Assembly: GCA_016722295.1 (NCBI GenBank)
Contig: JADKGL010000037.1
Coordinates: 186,001 to 250,000 of the forward strand
Source of the DNA: Saprospiraceae bacterium
Lineage (GTDB): Bacteria; Bacteroidota; Bacteroidia; Chitinophagales; Saprospiraceae
Length of the DNA stretch: 64,000 nt
Direction: 5' to 3'
The notes under the pieces were generated by a model. It made no database searches. It saw only the letters and a program-made list of their open reading frames with translations, and was not told where the DNA came from. Made by a program: the position numbers and the translations under genes. How positions within the stretch are numbered: position 1 is the stretch's first letter; each line of letters opens with the position of its first letter. This document shows, piece after piece, positions 55,213-64,000 of the stretch.

Positions 55213-56715
55213 ATGAATTCTAAAGGAAGATTAGCTATAGGATTTTTTCTACTTTTATTAGTATTACTAAATTTTCGATGTAATAAATCTGAAGAATCTA
55301 TTACACCCAAACCACCTGTGATAACTTTACCTCAAGTTGAAACTAATACATTTAGTAATGTATCAGAAACAACCGCTGTTCTTATTGGGAAAATTTTATC
55401 AAATGGTGGAGAAACTTTGAGGGAATCAGGATTTGTCTGGGGAGTGAAACCAAATCCTACGAAGCTTGATTCGTTTTATAATATAAATGCTCCCAGTGGG
55501 GCTTTTAGTACTCAGATAAAAGGGTTGTCGCCATTGACTACTTATTATTTTAGAGCATATGCGGTAAATAGTGCTGGTATAAGTTATGGTAATGAGAAAA
55601 CTTTTATTACCCTTGGCGTTGCTCAAATGCTACCTATTATTAAAACAATTATGCCCACAGATGTAACTGCATCTACAGTAAAGTTAAATGGAGAACTAAT
55701 TTCAAATGGGACGTCTCCTGTCTTAGAAATGGGATTTTGCTATGGTTTAAATTCAATTCCTACTGTTTTAGATATCAAAACAGTTATAAGCCCAAGAATT
55801 GGAAATTTTACAGCACTTTTAATTGGGATTAATGAAAAAACTAAATATTATGTCAGGGCTTTTGCAAGAAGTAATGCAGGTATAGCCTATGGAGAAGAGT
55901 TTTCATTTCAAACACCGGAGGAACCAAAATTAGCTGTTGAAATGGTGAATATTCCAGGAGGTTCTTTTTTAATGGGAAGTCCAACTTCAGAAGCAAAGCG
56001 TGATGCGGATGAAGGTCAATATACCGCAACAATAAGTCCATTTGAAATGAGTAAATATGAAATAACAAATGAACAATTTGCCATTTTTTTGAATTTGCGT
56101 AAGGTTGGTTCAGATGGTAAAGATCCAACTGGTAAATATCCTATAAATAGTTTGGTCCTTCCAACTGGAGCCTTTAATGATTGGGGGATATTGTATAACG
56201 GTAGATGGGTCCCACATACAGGCTCCGAAAAACGTCCAATTTTACGTGTAAGTTGGTACGGTGCCAAAGAATTCGCAAGGCATTATGGTGGACGTTTACC
56301 AACTGAAGCGGAATGGGAATATGCATGCCGAGCAGGTACTACTCAAGAGTTTAATACAGGAAAGTGTATTTCTAATTTGCAAGCAAATTATAATTGGAAA
56401 GATCCTTATGAAACATGTGTAAATACTAATACGGTTTCAGTAAATGCTACAGAAAAAGTAGGATTATATCCACCAAATAATTGGGGTTTGTATGACATGC
56501 ATGGTAATGTAAATGAATGGTGTGAAGATTGGTATGGAGCATATCCTACAACTCCACAAGTTGATCCCAAAGGTCCTTCAAGTGGAACAGAAAGAGTAGT
56601 TAGAGGGGGTAGCTATCCAGATTCAGGTTGGTTTATCCGAAGCGCTAGTAGAGGTTTTCAAAAGCCAAATTCTCATGTTATGAATTATGGATTTAGAATT
56701 GTGATTCCTAAATAG
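55213..56715 (+). CDS. Lipoprotein with two Ig/FnIII-like domains and a SUMF1 (formylglycine-enzyme-like) domain
   Basis: This 500-residue protein has a lipobox-like signal (LLNFRCNKSEE). Two related beta domains (about 35-135 and 140-235) share GETLRESGFVWG / SPVLEMGFCYG and TKYYVRAFA-type motifs. The SUMF1 fold (about 240-500) has NIPGGSFLMGSPTSEAKRD, GRLPTEAEWEYACRAGT, DMHGNVNEWCEDWYG and RVVRGGSYPDSGW. The two copper-binding cysteines that true formylglycine-generating enzymes have after RGGS are absent, so it is probably a structural or binding member. Such lipoproteins occur in gliding and T9SS gene sets (GldJ/GldK type), but key context is missing here. Confidence 0.82.
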   Translation: MNSKGRLAIGFFLLLLVLLNFRCNKSEESITPKPPVITLPQVETNTFSNVSETTAVLIGKILSNGGETLRESGFVWGVKPNPTKLDSFYNINAPSGAFSTQIKGLSPLTTYYFRAYAVNSAGISYGNEKTFITLGVAQMLPIIKTIMPTDVTASTVKLNGELISNGTSPVLEMGFCYGLNSIPTVLDIKTVISPRIGNFTALLIGINEKTKYYVRAFARSNAGIAYGEEFSFQTPEEPKLAVEMVNIPGGSFLMGSPTSEAKRDADEGQYTATISPFEMSKYEITNEQFAIFLNLRKVGSDGKDPTGKYPINSLVLPTGAFNDWGILYNGRWVPHTGSEKRPILRVSWYGAKEFARHYGGRLPTEAEWEYACRAGTTQEFNTGKCISNLQANYNWKDPYETCVNTNTVSVNATEKVGLYPPNNWGLYDMHGNVNEWCEDWYGAYPTTPQVDPKGPSSGTERVVRGGSYPDSGWFIRSASRGFQKPNSHVMNYGFRIVIPK

Positions 56716-57092
56716 GGTCTGCTTAATAACTTTAAATGCGCTATACATGAGGCTTTTAAATTTGATTTATCAAATTTGAATTGCAATTATTTTTCAATTC
56801 CTTTATAAAATCTGTGTACCAGTATTTAGTCGAAAAGGAGAGAACTTACTTACCATTAAGTCGGACTCAAAGAAATTGAACATAAGGGTTAAAGCAAAGA
56901 AACATTTAAAAGGTGAAATACTTTTGTATCACCCGATATCCAGTCATCCATTCAAAGAATAAGAACTAGAAGGGATTGGACAGTTTTTGAGTTGTCGAGT
57001 GAAATCGTTCACTCGTAAATTCAAATGATTTTTGCTGCATAAAACCGTTATATAAATTCTAAATTGACTACAAGGCTTCTGCAAAAAAACTT
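56716..57092. other. 377-bp intergenic region with one hairpin
   Basis: No open frame over about 45 codons looks coding on either strand. A perfect eight-base hairpin, CGAGTGAA-ATCG-TTCACTCG, is at 56996-57015, without a T run. The genes on both sides converge, so the hairpin may act as a transcription end. A decayed gene cannot be excluded, but I recognise none. Confidence 0.5.
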
Positions 57093-60000
57093 CTATCTTA
57101 AAAGTCCAACATCTCCTTTGTACTCTAAAATCTTGCCACTTGCAGTTTTTAATTTTACATAGTAAATATAGACCCCAGGATTTACGGGTTGACCTTTGAA
57201 ATCACCATTCCATCCTTTGTGTGTATTGCTATTCGTTCCTGTTTCCTGATATACTAATTCTCCCCACCGATCAAAAATTATTAGATTTTCAATGAGTATG
57301 CTTTCATTCGGTAGAATAAGTTTGAATTGGTCATTGGTATTATCAAAATTAGGAGAAAATACATTTGGAATAAATACATCAGTGTCGTCTTTAATAGTAA
57401 TCGTTATTTTACCGGTAATTGTACATCCTAGTGAATCTGTTAGTTCAAAGTTGAGTTCCTTTGATTCGCTAACTGTGTAATTTGGATTGATGCAATCTTG
57501 ACAACTTAATCCAGGATCTTGTGACCAGACTATTTTTTGAGGAAGCATATCTGTTATAAGTGCCAGTTGGATGACATCACCTGCTGTAGCTAAAATAGTT
57601 TTCTCATAGGTCAAATTATACTCAGTAAAGTCAATATTGATCAAAAGAATAGAGTCACATGAAATTGTATTTGTCGCTGTAATTGTATCTGTCCCTATGC
57701 GATTGTTTTTGTCATAACGTTTGCCATTGATCACTATAAAATCATCTTTACAAATCGTCTGATTAATAAGCCGAGTAGGAGCTGATTTAAGCGATAAGTT
57801 GATATTCACTAAACTATCGCAACCACCTGTGGCGGCACCAAGGAGCAATTCAGTACCTGATAGTTTAGTCTTGTCATAACGAGTTCCATTTATTGTCTTA
57901 AATTCTGAGTGACATATTGAATCATTGTAAGAACTCGAAACAGTTGTTTTAAATGATAAACTTATGTTGAGAATACTATCGCATCCATTGAAACTCTTTA
58001 GTGTTTCAGTTCCCGACGGATTTGCTTTATTGTAGATTTTATTATTGATTTGAATCGAGCCATTCTCACATAAGGTTTGTTTGAAACTATCTGTTGCTAT
58101 TTTTTTGAAAGTAAAAGCGATGTCAATAATACTATCACAGCCTCCACTAGAAGCATTTTTTAATGTATCTATGTATACAGAATTGTTGATGTCAAATCTA
58201 CGAGTACCTACTAATTTACTTTCGTTAGCACATAATGTTTCTCTCAATGAGAATATTTGGGCTGGTACTACTCGAAGATTAATGTTTATAGTACTGTCGC
58301 ATCCTAAAGTAGTTTGAACTGTTTCTATACCTGAAGGATTATTTGCATCGTATCGCTTTCCATTGATTATGAAAAATTGCCCATTACAAATCGCATTAGT
58401 AAAGTTAGATTGACTTGAAGGATTCAACGTAACTTGAATTTGGACTATACTGTCACAACCATTTGTTGAAGCAGCTTTAAGAGTGTCGACTCCAGAAAGT
58501 TTGTTTTCATCATAGACTTTATTGTTTATCGTTACATTTTTTCCTTTACAAACAGAAGTTATATAATTTCCAGTAGTTGTAGGATTAATCGTAAGCAATA
58601 CATTAACTATACTATCACATCCATTAGATGCTGCAAGAGTAACTTTTCCTTGTTTATTGTTTTTATCAAATCTAGTTCCCCCAATAAAAATTACTTCGTT
58701 CTCGCAAATCGAATTACTGTAGTTTGTTACAGGAGCATTCAGGTAACTAAGATTTACATTAATAATAGAATCACAACCATTGCTTGCTCTAGCTTTTAGA
58801 ATGACTTGACCGTTAGGATTATTTATATCAAATCGAGTAGGGCCTACTGTAAAAAAACGATCTGGACATAAATTTGATTGAATGAAATTAGAACTTACAC
58901 TTGTATTAATTATAATGTTTACACTACGTTCATCACTACAAAAATTTGTACCTGTCGCGTATAAAAATAATGTTGTTGTAGTCTTTACTGTGTCACCTTC
59001 TGTATATCTAGTACCTGTTCCATTGGAAGCAGTATAATAGGCAGCATTGCTAGTATTTTTTCCTGTGATTTTTGGTAAAATGACATAATCGCAGTTTTGT
59101 AGCGAAGCAATTGAATCGATTTGAATTTTGGCTTGAACTTGAATCTGTAGTTTCGATAAATTAATTGGGCAGATGACGCCATCGCCTACTTTATGATCGA
59201 TCGTGAAAATGCCTGGTCCTGATTGTTGAGAATTCCATAAGTTTCCTTGTAAGCTTGGATTGTTATTCGCTTCAATGAAGACACCACCTGCATCTGCAGA
59301 TCGCAAGAGAGTTGATAAATTAACTATCTCTCCTTCACAAATTGTTATTGAAGTATCTAGGCCTGCAGTAACATTTCTTACTACAGAAATAGTGAGCAAA
59401 GCTGTGTCTGGGATACATGGTTGTGAATTGTTTTGAATGTAGGCAAATGTAAAGTTTTGTCCATTTTTTCCAGTGGAATTAAATCGCGTTCCATTAAGAT
59501 TGCCATTGGTTCCAATTTCAATGAAATTACCATTTGGGTCATTGTTTTTCAATAGAGTATTCAAATCTACATCGCTACCTTCACAGATGGATAAGGTGTT
59601 ATCTAATCCAGCTTCCAATGAAGTATTTATCTGAATGCTAAAACTGTCAATGGATTCACAGTTCGAATTTGCATCATAAATATAAATCTGTCCACTTTGT
59701 GTAATTCTATCTCCTGGTAAAAAGGTTTGACCTCCGCCTTTCAAGATATCAGTATAGATAGGCTTATTCAGATTTGTTCCTGCTATATTGGGAAGTATAT
59801 AAAAATCGCAAACAACGGTATCATTTGATGGTGTTAATGAAGGGCCAGGAACTGCTTTAAGAATGATTTTAACTGGTATAGAATTGCATGTTCCATCTAA
59901 TGTAAATGCATAAAGAGTATCCGATGCTGTAGTTATTATTTTGTTTCCAATTAATTGTGTAATCAAACTATCTCTTGAATATCCGACAAACAAGCCAGAA

Positions 60001-62135
60001 TTTTTATTTACTATGGAATTAATTTGATTCAAATCAAAAGTTGCTTTGCCATTGATATCTGCGCACAATTTCCATGTGTAAGATTGGGCTTCTGGTCTTT
60101 TTATTGCCTCAAGAATAATTGTAATAAATGATGATTCACAATCAGCTTTGCATAGTTTAGCATAAATTGTGTCTTTACCTGTGACAAACAGTGGCAGGGT
60201 AATTGGACCCATGGTCACTGTGTCAGAAAAATATTTAATAATAATGCTTGAATCGCCATTAGTTAGTAATGTTCCTATATTGACTAGATCAAATTCGCCT
60301 TGGCCATTTCCGTCATCACATACTTTATCTACTGCAAGTGGAATTGCATTTAAATTGGAAATAATCAAATTGATTTCTATTGGTTCTGAATAACATTTTC
60401 CATTAAATAGTTGTGCGTAAATTGTAGTACTACTAGTCGTATAGGGTGACATGATTTCATTCAATAAATCTTCTTCTTTATAGAATTTTACAGTTAAGCC
60501 TGTTTTGCCTCCAGTTAGTTTTGGAAGCAATGCATTTAAATCAAATGCAGCAGTTCCATTGCCATTGTCGCAGATCTTTTCAGTAATGCTAAACCCTTCA
60601 GGTCTATCTAGTACAATCAAGCGAATTTCAGCTGGTTTTGACTCACATTTGCCATCAAAAGTGGTAGCAAAAATTAATTTATTTCTGCTTTGATATGGAG
60701 AAGCAATTTCTGAAGATAATGCAAAGTCCTCATAAAATTTTACTTCTAAGGCTGAATTTCCTCCGTTTATTGCTCGAATTAATTTGTCGAGATCAAATGT
60801 CGCAAAGCCTCCACCTTCATCACACATTTCTAAGAATGCATTTCTAGCTATGGGGCGCAGATTAACTTTCAATTGAATGGCTACGATATTGGATTTACAA
60901 GTACCATCAACGATTCGAGCGTACACTGTAGCATTGCCAGAAGTAAATGGTGAGTTGATTTTTTGTGTACCAGCCATGTCTCTGTACCATTCAATGACCC
61001 CAGTGTTTCCATCTAGTATAATTGATTCTGCTTCACTTAGATCAAAAATGCCCAATCCATTATTGAATTCACACACTTCTAGCATAGTAGCTTTTGCTAA
61101 AGGACATTTTGTTGAAATAAGGAATCTTTCAGTGAATTGATCCATGCAACATGTAGAAGTAGCTTTTGGATTCAATATGCCTACTAATTCATAGGTTTTT
61201 CCGCACCAGCTCGAAGGAATCGTATAGGTAAAATCACTTACAATACTAGTCGCAGGGCTATAACCACCGCCACCACTTGGAGAAGCACAACCATTGTTAC
61301 CAATACCACCTGCCCAATGATCTCCATCTCCTGATAAAGAAGAATCATCGGTGTCATAAGTCACGGATACATTTGCACATGGACAAGTTGTAATTGAAAA
61401 GGTTTGTGTTCGCATACCTGTTGCGTCGAGGTTAGAAAATGCACCTTTGGTACGAGCACAAGTACTTTTGGCAACATAAACATTGCACACGTCGCTACAA
61501 ACACCACTAAAATCATATACAGTTGAAGCAGATGAACTAGTAAAAAGTACGAATATTGAATTTGCAGGTAAATTATATCCAGCACCAACTGATATAGCAG
61601 AGCAGCCTCCAATTAAACCAGCAGGGCCTCCTGTAACACCACAACCACTTCCTATATCAGCATCAGAACCACCGCCATTGTTTTGAGGGGCAAAATCAAC
61701 TAATACATCACTAGTATTAAATCCAGATCCTGTATGCCATACCACAAATTCATTTGCAGCTTCTGGTCCACATGCATCGATCATAAAACCTATTAATGAT
61801 GGACAAACTCTACATGGAGGATTGTTTGTCGTAATATTTGCACTTCCTATTTTTGTTCCTTCACCATTATAGGGATTAAACCCTGGGTTTTCGCTGATGT
61901 AATAATCAATTTTACCATTATTTGGCAAATCACCTCCTTGAGCTTTCAATGTAATTGTTTGCCCTTGACAAAATTCACAAAAGCCACCTGGGCACGCAGG
62001 GGAAATGCTAGAGCTTATAATCTCAGGACACTGGCTAAAGCTAATTTGTATCGCAAGTAAAAAACAAAAAACTGTATTAAATAGCCTCACATTAAGAAGA
62101 TTTGATGAACAAAGATATGAATTTAATGATTTCAT
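57093..62135 (-). CDS. Giant T9SS type B repeat protein (gliding-motility-associated C-terminal domain)
   Basis: This 1680-residue protein has a signal peptide (about 1-34). An N-terminal cysteine-rich domain (about 35-340) comes first. Five ~75-residue repeats (about 350-760) follow, each with C-(D/E)-x-G-x-G-x-FDL and a YA-x-x-x-DG-x-C-x-S ending. Eight ~50-residue repeats (about 1085-1500) have RYD-x-NN-x-x-G and GCDSI. The C-terminal 100 residues are the type B sorting domain: FIPNVFSPNFDNTNDQFKL, IFDRWGELVYQ, GWNGDFKGQPVNPGVYIYYV. It would be exported by T9SS as a surface or released adhesin. Confidence 0.9.
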   Translation of the reverse strand: MKSLNSYLCSSNLLNVRLFNTVFCFLLAIQISFSQCPEIISSSISPACPGGFCEFCQGQTITLKAQGGDLPNNGKIDYYISENPGFNPYNGEGTKIGSANITTNNPPCRVCPSLIGFMIDACGPEAANEFVVWHTGSGFNTSDVLVDFAPQNNGGGSDADIGSGCGVTGGPAGLIGGCSAISVGAGYNLPANSIFVLFTSSSASTVYDFSGVCSDVCNVYVAKSTCARTKGAFSNLDATGMRTQTFSITTCPCANVSVTYDTDDSSLSGDGDHWAGGIGNNGCASPSGGGGYSPATSIVSDFTYTIPSSWCGKTYELVGILNPKATSTCCMDQFTERFLISTKCPLAKATMLEVCEFNNGLGIFDLSEAESIILDGNTGVIEWYRDMAGTQKINSPFTSGNATVYARIVDGTCKSNIVAIQLKVNLRPIARNAFLEMCDEGGGFATFDLDKLIRAINGGNSALEVKFYEDFALSSEIASPYQSRNKLIFATTFDGKCESKPAEIRLIVLDRPEGFSITEKICDNGNGTAAFDLNALLPKLTGGKTGLTVKFYKEEDLLNEIMSPYTTSSTTIYAQLFNGKCYSEPIEINLIISNLNAIPLAVDKVCDDGNGQGEFDLVNIGTLLTNGDSSIIIKYFSDTVTMGPITLPLFVTGKDTIYAKLCKADCESSFITIILEAIKRPEAQSYTWKLCADINGKATFDLNQINSIVNKNSGLFVGYSRDSLITQLIGNKIITTASDTLYAFTLDGTCNSIPVKIILKAVPGPSLTPSNDTVVCDFYILPNIAGTNLNKPIYTDILKGGGQTFLPGDRITQSGQIYIYDANSNCESIDSFSIQINTSLEAGLDNTLSICEGSDVDLNTLLKNNDPNGNFIEIGTNGNLNGTRFNSTGKNGQNFTFAYIQNNSQPCIPDTALLTISVVRNVTAGLDTSITICEGEIVNLSTLLRSADAGGVFIEANNNPSLQGNLWNSQQSGPGIFTIDHKVGDGVICPINLSKLQIQVQAKIQIDSIASLQNCDYVILPKITGKNTSNAAYYTASNGTGTRYTEGDTVKTTTTLFLYATGTNFCSDERSVNIIINTSVSSNFIQSNLCPDRFFTVGPTRFDINNPNGQVILKARASNGCDSIINVNLSYLNAPVTNYSNSICENEVIFIGGTRFDKNNKQGKVTLAASNGCDSIVNVLLTINPTTTGNYITSVCKGKNVTINNKVYDENKLSGVDTLKAASTNGCDSIVQIQVTLNPSSQSNFTNAICNGQFFIINGKRYDANNPSGIETVQTTLGCDSTININLRVVPAQIFSLRETLCANESKLVGTRRFDINNSVYIDTLKNASSGGCDSIIDIAFTFKKIATDSFKQTLCENGSIQINNKIYNKANPSGTETLKSFNGCDSILNISLSFKTTVSSSYNDSICHSEFKTINGTRYDKTKLSGTELLLGAATGGCDSLVNINLSLKSAPTRLINQTICKDDFIVINGKRYDKNNRIGTDTITATNTISCDSILLINIDFTEYNLTYEKTILATAGDVIQLALITDMLPQKIVWSQDPGLSCQDCINPNYTVSESKELNFELTDSLGCTITGKITITIKDDTDVFIPNVFSPNFDNTNDQFKLILPNESILIENLIIFDRWGELVYQETGTNSNTHKGWNGDFKGQPVNPGVYIYYVKLKTASGKILEYKGDVGLLR

Positions 62136-62161
62136 GCGTGTTAAATTACTATGAATAAAGC

Positions 62162-62779
62162 TTAAAACAGGCCATGGGATTGTGTGGACACTAAGTTGAT
62201 GATTTTCCCCAGATCCTCAGGATTATTAATAAAATCCAAATCGTCTCCTGGCAAAACCAATACTTTTGATTCTGTAAAATTTTCTATCCAGTGATCATAT
62301 CTTTGGTTTAGTTTTTTTAAATACTCTAAACTCATATTTCCTTCATAGTCGCGACCTCGACTACTGATGTGATTTACTAATGTGGGGACAGAAGCCTTTA
62401 GATAAATGATTAAATCTGGAGGTCTAATGGTGGACATCATGATTTTGAATAATTCTTGATAGTTTTCGAAATCGCGCTCACTCATCAATCCCATTTCATG
62501 AAGATTGGGTGCGAATATAAATGCATCTTCATAAATCGTGCGATCTTGAATCACTGTCTTTTCACCTCTTTGAATTTCTAGGATTTGTTTAAATCTTGAA
62601 CTAAGAAAATAAACTTGCAGATTAAACGACCAACGATCCATATCGTAGTAGAAATCATTCAAATAAGGATTGTTTGTGGTATCTTCAAAATGTACGTCCC
62701 AACCAAAATTTTTAGATAGTGCTTGACAAAGTGAGGTTTTTCCCGCACCGATATTACCTGCTATTCCTATATGCTTCAT
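62162..62779 (-). CDS. Deoxynucleoside kinase
   Basis: This 205-residue P-loop kinase has GIAGNIGAGKTSLCQAL. The substrate motif is QDRTIYEDAFIFAPNL (DR-[ST]-IYEDA), then DLIIYLKAS and the lid SSRGRDYEG. It phosphorylates deoxynucleosides, probably deoxyadenosine or deoxyguanosine as in related bacterial enzymes. The exact preference is not readable. It lies just downstream of the giant type B gene's start and is divergent from the ABC gene. Confidence 0.92.
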   Translation of the reverse strand: MKHIGIAGNIGAGKTSLCQALSKNFGWDVHFEDTTNNPYLNDFYYDMDRWSFNLQVYFLSSRFKQILEIQRGEKTVIQDRTIYEDAFIFAPNLHEMGLMSERDFENYQELFKIMMSTIRPPDLIIYLKASVPTLVNHISSRGRDYEGNMSLEYLKKLNQRYDHWIENFTESKVLVLPGDDLDFINNPEDLGKIINLVSTQSHGLF

Positions 62780-62896
62780 GTTTTGGTCGTTTATCTTGAA
62801 AAATACGCTATCAAGCCTTAAAAATAGATCAAATATCTAAATTTTAGTAATACTTTCAGTAGTTAAACTAATTTTACTCAAGAATTTAAAGCAAAA

Positions 62897-63592
62897 ATGA
62901 GTCAATATATCATCAGTACAATAGGTTTGTCCAAAATATATCGCATGGGAGAAGAAATAGTTACCGCATTAAAATCTGTTGATCTCCATATTGCAAAAAA
63001 TGAATATGTGGCTTTAATGGGTCCATCGGGAAGTGGAAAATCTACATTAATGAACCTTATCGGCTGTTTAGATTCACCTACGGCAGGTGAATATCATTTG
63101 AATGATATCAATGTGAGTCAAATGTCCGACTCTGACTTGGCTGAAGTTCGAAATAAAGAAATAGGTTTTGTATTTCAGACGTTCAACTTATTGCCAAGGA
63201 TGTCAGCCTTAGACAATGTTGCGATGCCCTTGGTTTATGCTGGTAAATCAAAAGCGTACCGCAACCAAAAAGCACAACAGGTATTAGAGCAAGTAGGACT
63301 AGGTGATCGAATGTATCACAAGCCCAATGAACTATCAGGAGGGCAGCGTCAGCGTGTAGCTATCGCTAGAGCTTTGGTCAATGATCCTGCTATCATTTTA
63401 GCTGATGAGCCTACAGGAAATTTGGATTCAAAGACTTCATTGGAGATTATGAAGATTTTGAAAGATATCCATCAGGCAGGCAATACCATAATCTTGGTAA
63501 CTCATGAACCTGATATCGCAGAGCATGCATTGCGAGTAGTAAGATTGCGCGATGGAGTTATAGAATCCGATGATTGTAAAAACTCAAATTAA
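62897..63592 (+). CDS. ABC transporter ATP-binding protein, LolD/MacB type
   Basis: This 231-residue ATPase has all motifs: Walker A (GPSGSGKST), Q-loop (FVFQTFNLLPRM), signature (LSGGQRQRVAIARAL), Walker B (IILADEPTGNLDS) and the H-loop (LVTHEPD). The MacB/LolD subgroup exports lipoproteins or peptides with an FtsX-like permease. No permease is in the window, but it may be encoded elsewhere. The cobalamin adenosyltransferase gene follows by three bases. Confidence 0.92.
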   Translation: MSQYIISTIGLSKIYRMGEEIVTALKSVDLHIAKNEYVALMGPSGSGKSTLMNLIGCLDSPTAGEYHLNDINVSQMSDSDLAEVRNKEIGFVFQTFNLLPRMSALDNVAMPLVYAGKSKAYRNQKAQQVLEQVGLGDRMYHKPNELSGGQRQRVAIARALVNDPAIILADEPTGNLDSKTSLEIMKILKDIHQAGNTIILVTHEPDIAEHALRVVRLRDGVIESDDCKNSN

Positions 63593-63595
63593 AGG

Positions 63596-64000
63596 ATGAA
63601 AATTTATACTAAGACGGGAGATAAAGGAGAGACAGCATTGTTTGATGGTACTCGATTGTCAAAGGATGATATTCGAATAGAATCTTATGGTACAGTAGAT
63701 GAATTAAATTCATTTATCGGTGTATTGATGGCGTCTTTACAAGATAATGATTTACTAGCGGAACTATCTGGTATTCAAAAAGAATTATTTGTCATTGGAT
63801 CTTATCTTGCCACTCCTATAGAGAAAAGCAATCTGCTTAAGTTAAAAACGTTTGATCAAAAGCCTATAGACTATTTAGAGCAATGCATCGATCGAATGGA
63901 TAAGGAACTACCAGCTTTGACTGCATTTATTCTTCCATCAGGTTCAGTCGCGATAGCCAATAGCCATGTTTGTCGCACTATATGCAGAAGAGCAGAGCGT
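63596..64000 (+). CDS. Cob(I)alamin adenosyltransferase, PduO type (truncated by the window end)
   Basis: 135 codons are visible. MKIYTKTGDKGETALFDG is the ATP-binding loop, followed by ESYGTVDELNSFIG and, at the end of the window, RTICRRAER. These are the classical PduO-type adenosyltransferase motifs. The enzyme makes adenosylcobalamin for radical enzymes such as methylmalonyl-CoA mutase. The last part of the protein lies beyond 64000. Confidence 0.93.
   Translation, partial: MKIYTKTGDKGETALFDGTRLSKDDIRIESYGTVDELNSFIGVLMASLQDNDLLAELSGIQKELFVIGSYLATPIEKSNLLKLKTFDQKPIDYLEQCIDRMDKELPALTAFILPSGSVAIANSHVCRTICRRAER

Noticed and set aside
56716..57092. Possible decayed transposase or small RNA
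   Set aside because: Translations of all frames gave no family motif, and the only structure is one short hairpin.
1..64000. CRISPR arrays, tRNA and rRNA genes
   Set aside because: No regularly spaced repeats, cloverleaf-like segments or rRNA landmarks were found by reading the sequence.

Overview
The window is a chromosomal segment of an AT-rich member of the Bacteroidota, perhaps Saprospirales/Chitinophagales (the order is inferred from gene content only). The evidence is an LpxC-FabZ fusion inside an lpxD-lpxC/fabZ-lpxA operon, several very large secreted proteins with type IX secretion (T9SS) C-terminal signals of both type A and type B, a DUF1800/DUF1501 pair, TlpA-like proteins with DUF4369, and many promoters with the phylum's TAnnTTTG -7 element. 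I saw no tRNA, rRNA or CRISPR array. Most of the window is ordinary, densely packed chromosome.

Layout. 1-2034 (minus): start of recN and a membrane glycosyltransferase-like TPR protein. 2163-7524 (plus): lipid A operon lpxD, lpxC/fabZ, lpxA, a lone ABC ATPase, then pyrR and pyrB. 7646-10501: a TlpA-like thioredoxin and a vanadium-haloperoxidase-like lipoprotein. 10596-14311 (minus): purB, a YwaF-type membrane protein and miaE as an operon, a 42-residue membrane peptide missed by length cut-offs, and a MOSC protein. 14553-17076: pyrG and an esterase. 17137-25653: two tandem DUF1800 genes (the first broken by a single-base frameshift), DUF1501, a T9SS surface protein and an Mpo1-like membrane protein.

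25.7-33.1 kb is the accessory part. Two related immunity-like genes lie on the minus strand on either side of a 4.5-kb leucine-rich-repeat surface protein. Around them are a MORN gene with an in-frame stop, a small gene frameshifted in a homopolymer, a decayed IS200-like (Y1/RAYT) transposase, and three REP-like palindromes built on CAAGTC-N3-GACTTG. The two immunity-like genes share a final 61 bp that is almost identical (3 differences) although their bodies have diverged, which looks like the boundary of an exchangeable cassette. This is the best candidate for an undescribed element, but much of it is decayed.

33.1-49.0 kb: a beta-propeller T9SS protein, thyA, a SNF2 helicase, a band-7 protein, a redoxin plus cytochrome c/copper-monooxygenase pair, acyl-CoA dehydrogenase, a TonB-like protein, HMG-CoA-lyase-like enzyme, GNAT and typA. 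49.1-56.7 kb: SDR, TlpA-like lipoprotein, mnmD, a 55-residue lipoprotein not listed by length-filtered gene callers, mpl, and a SUMF1 lipoprotein without catalytic cysteines. 57.1-64.0 kb: a 1680-residue type B T9SS repeat protein, a deoxynucleoside kinase, a LolD/MacB-like ATPase and the start of a cobalamin adenosyltransferase.

Functionally the window joins envelope building (lipid A, peptidoglycan recycling, T9SS surface proteins) with pyrimidine, purine and thymidylate synthesis and tRNA modification.
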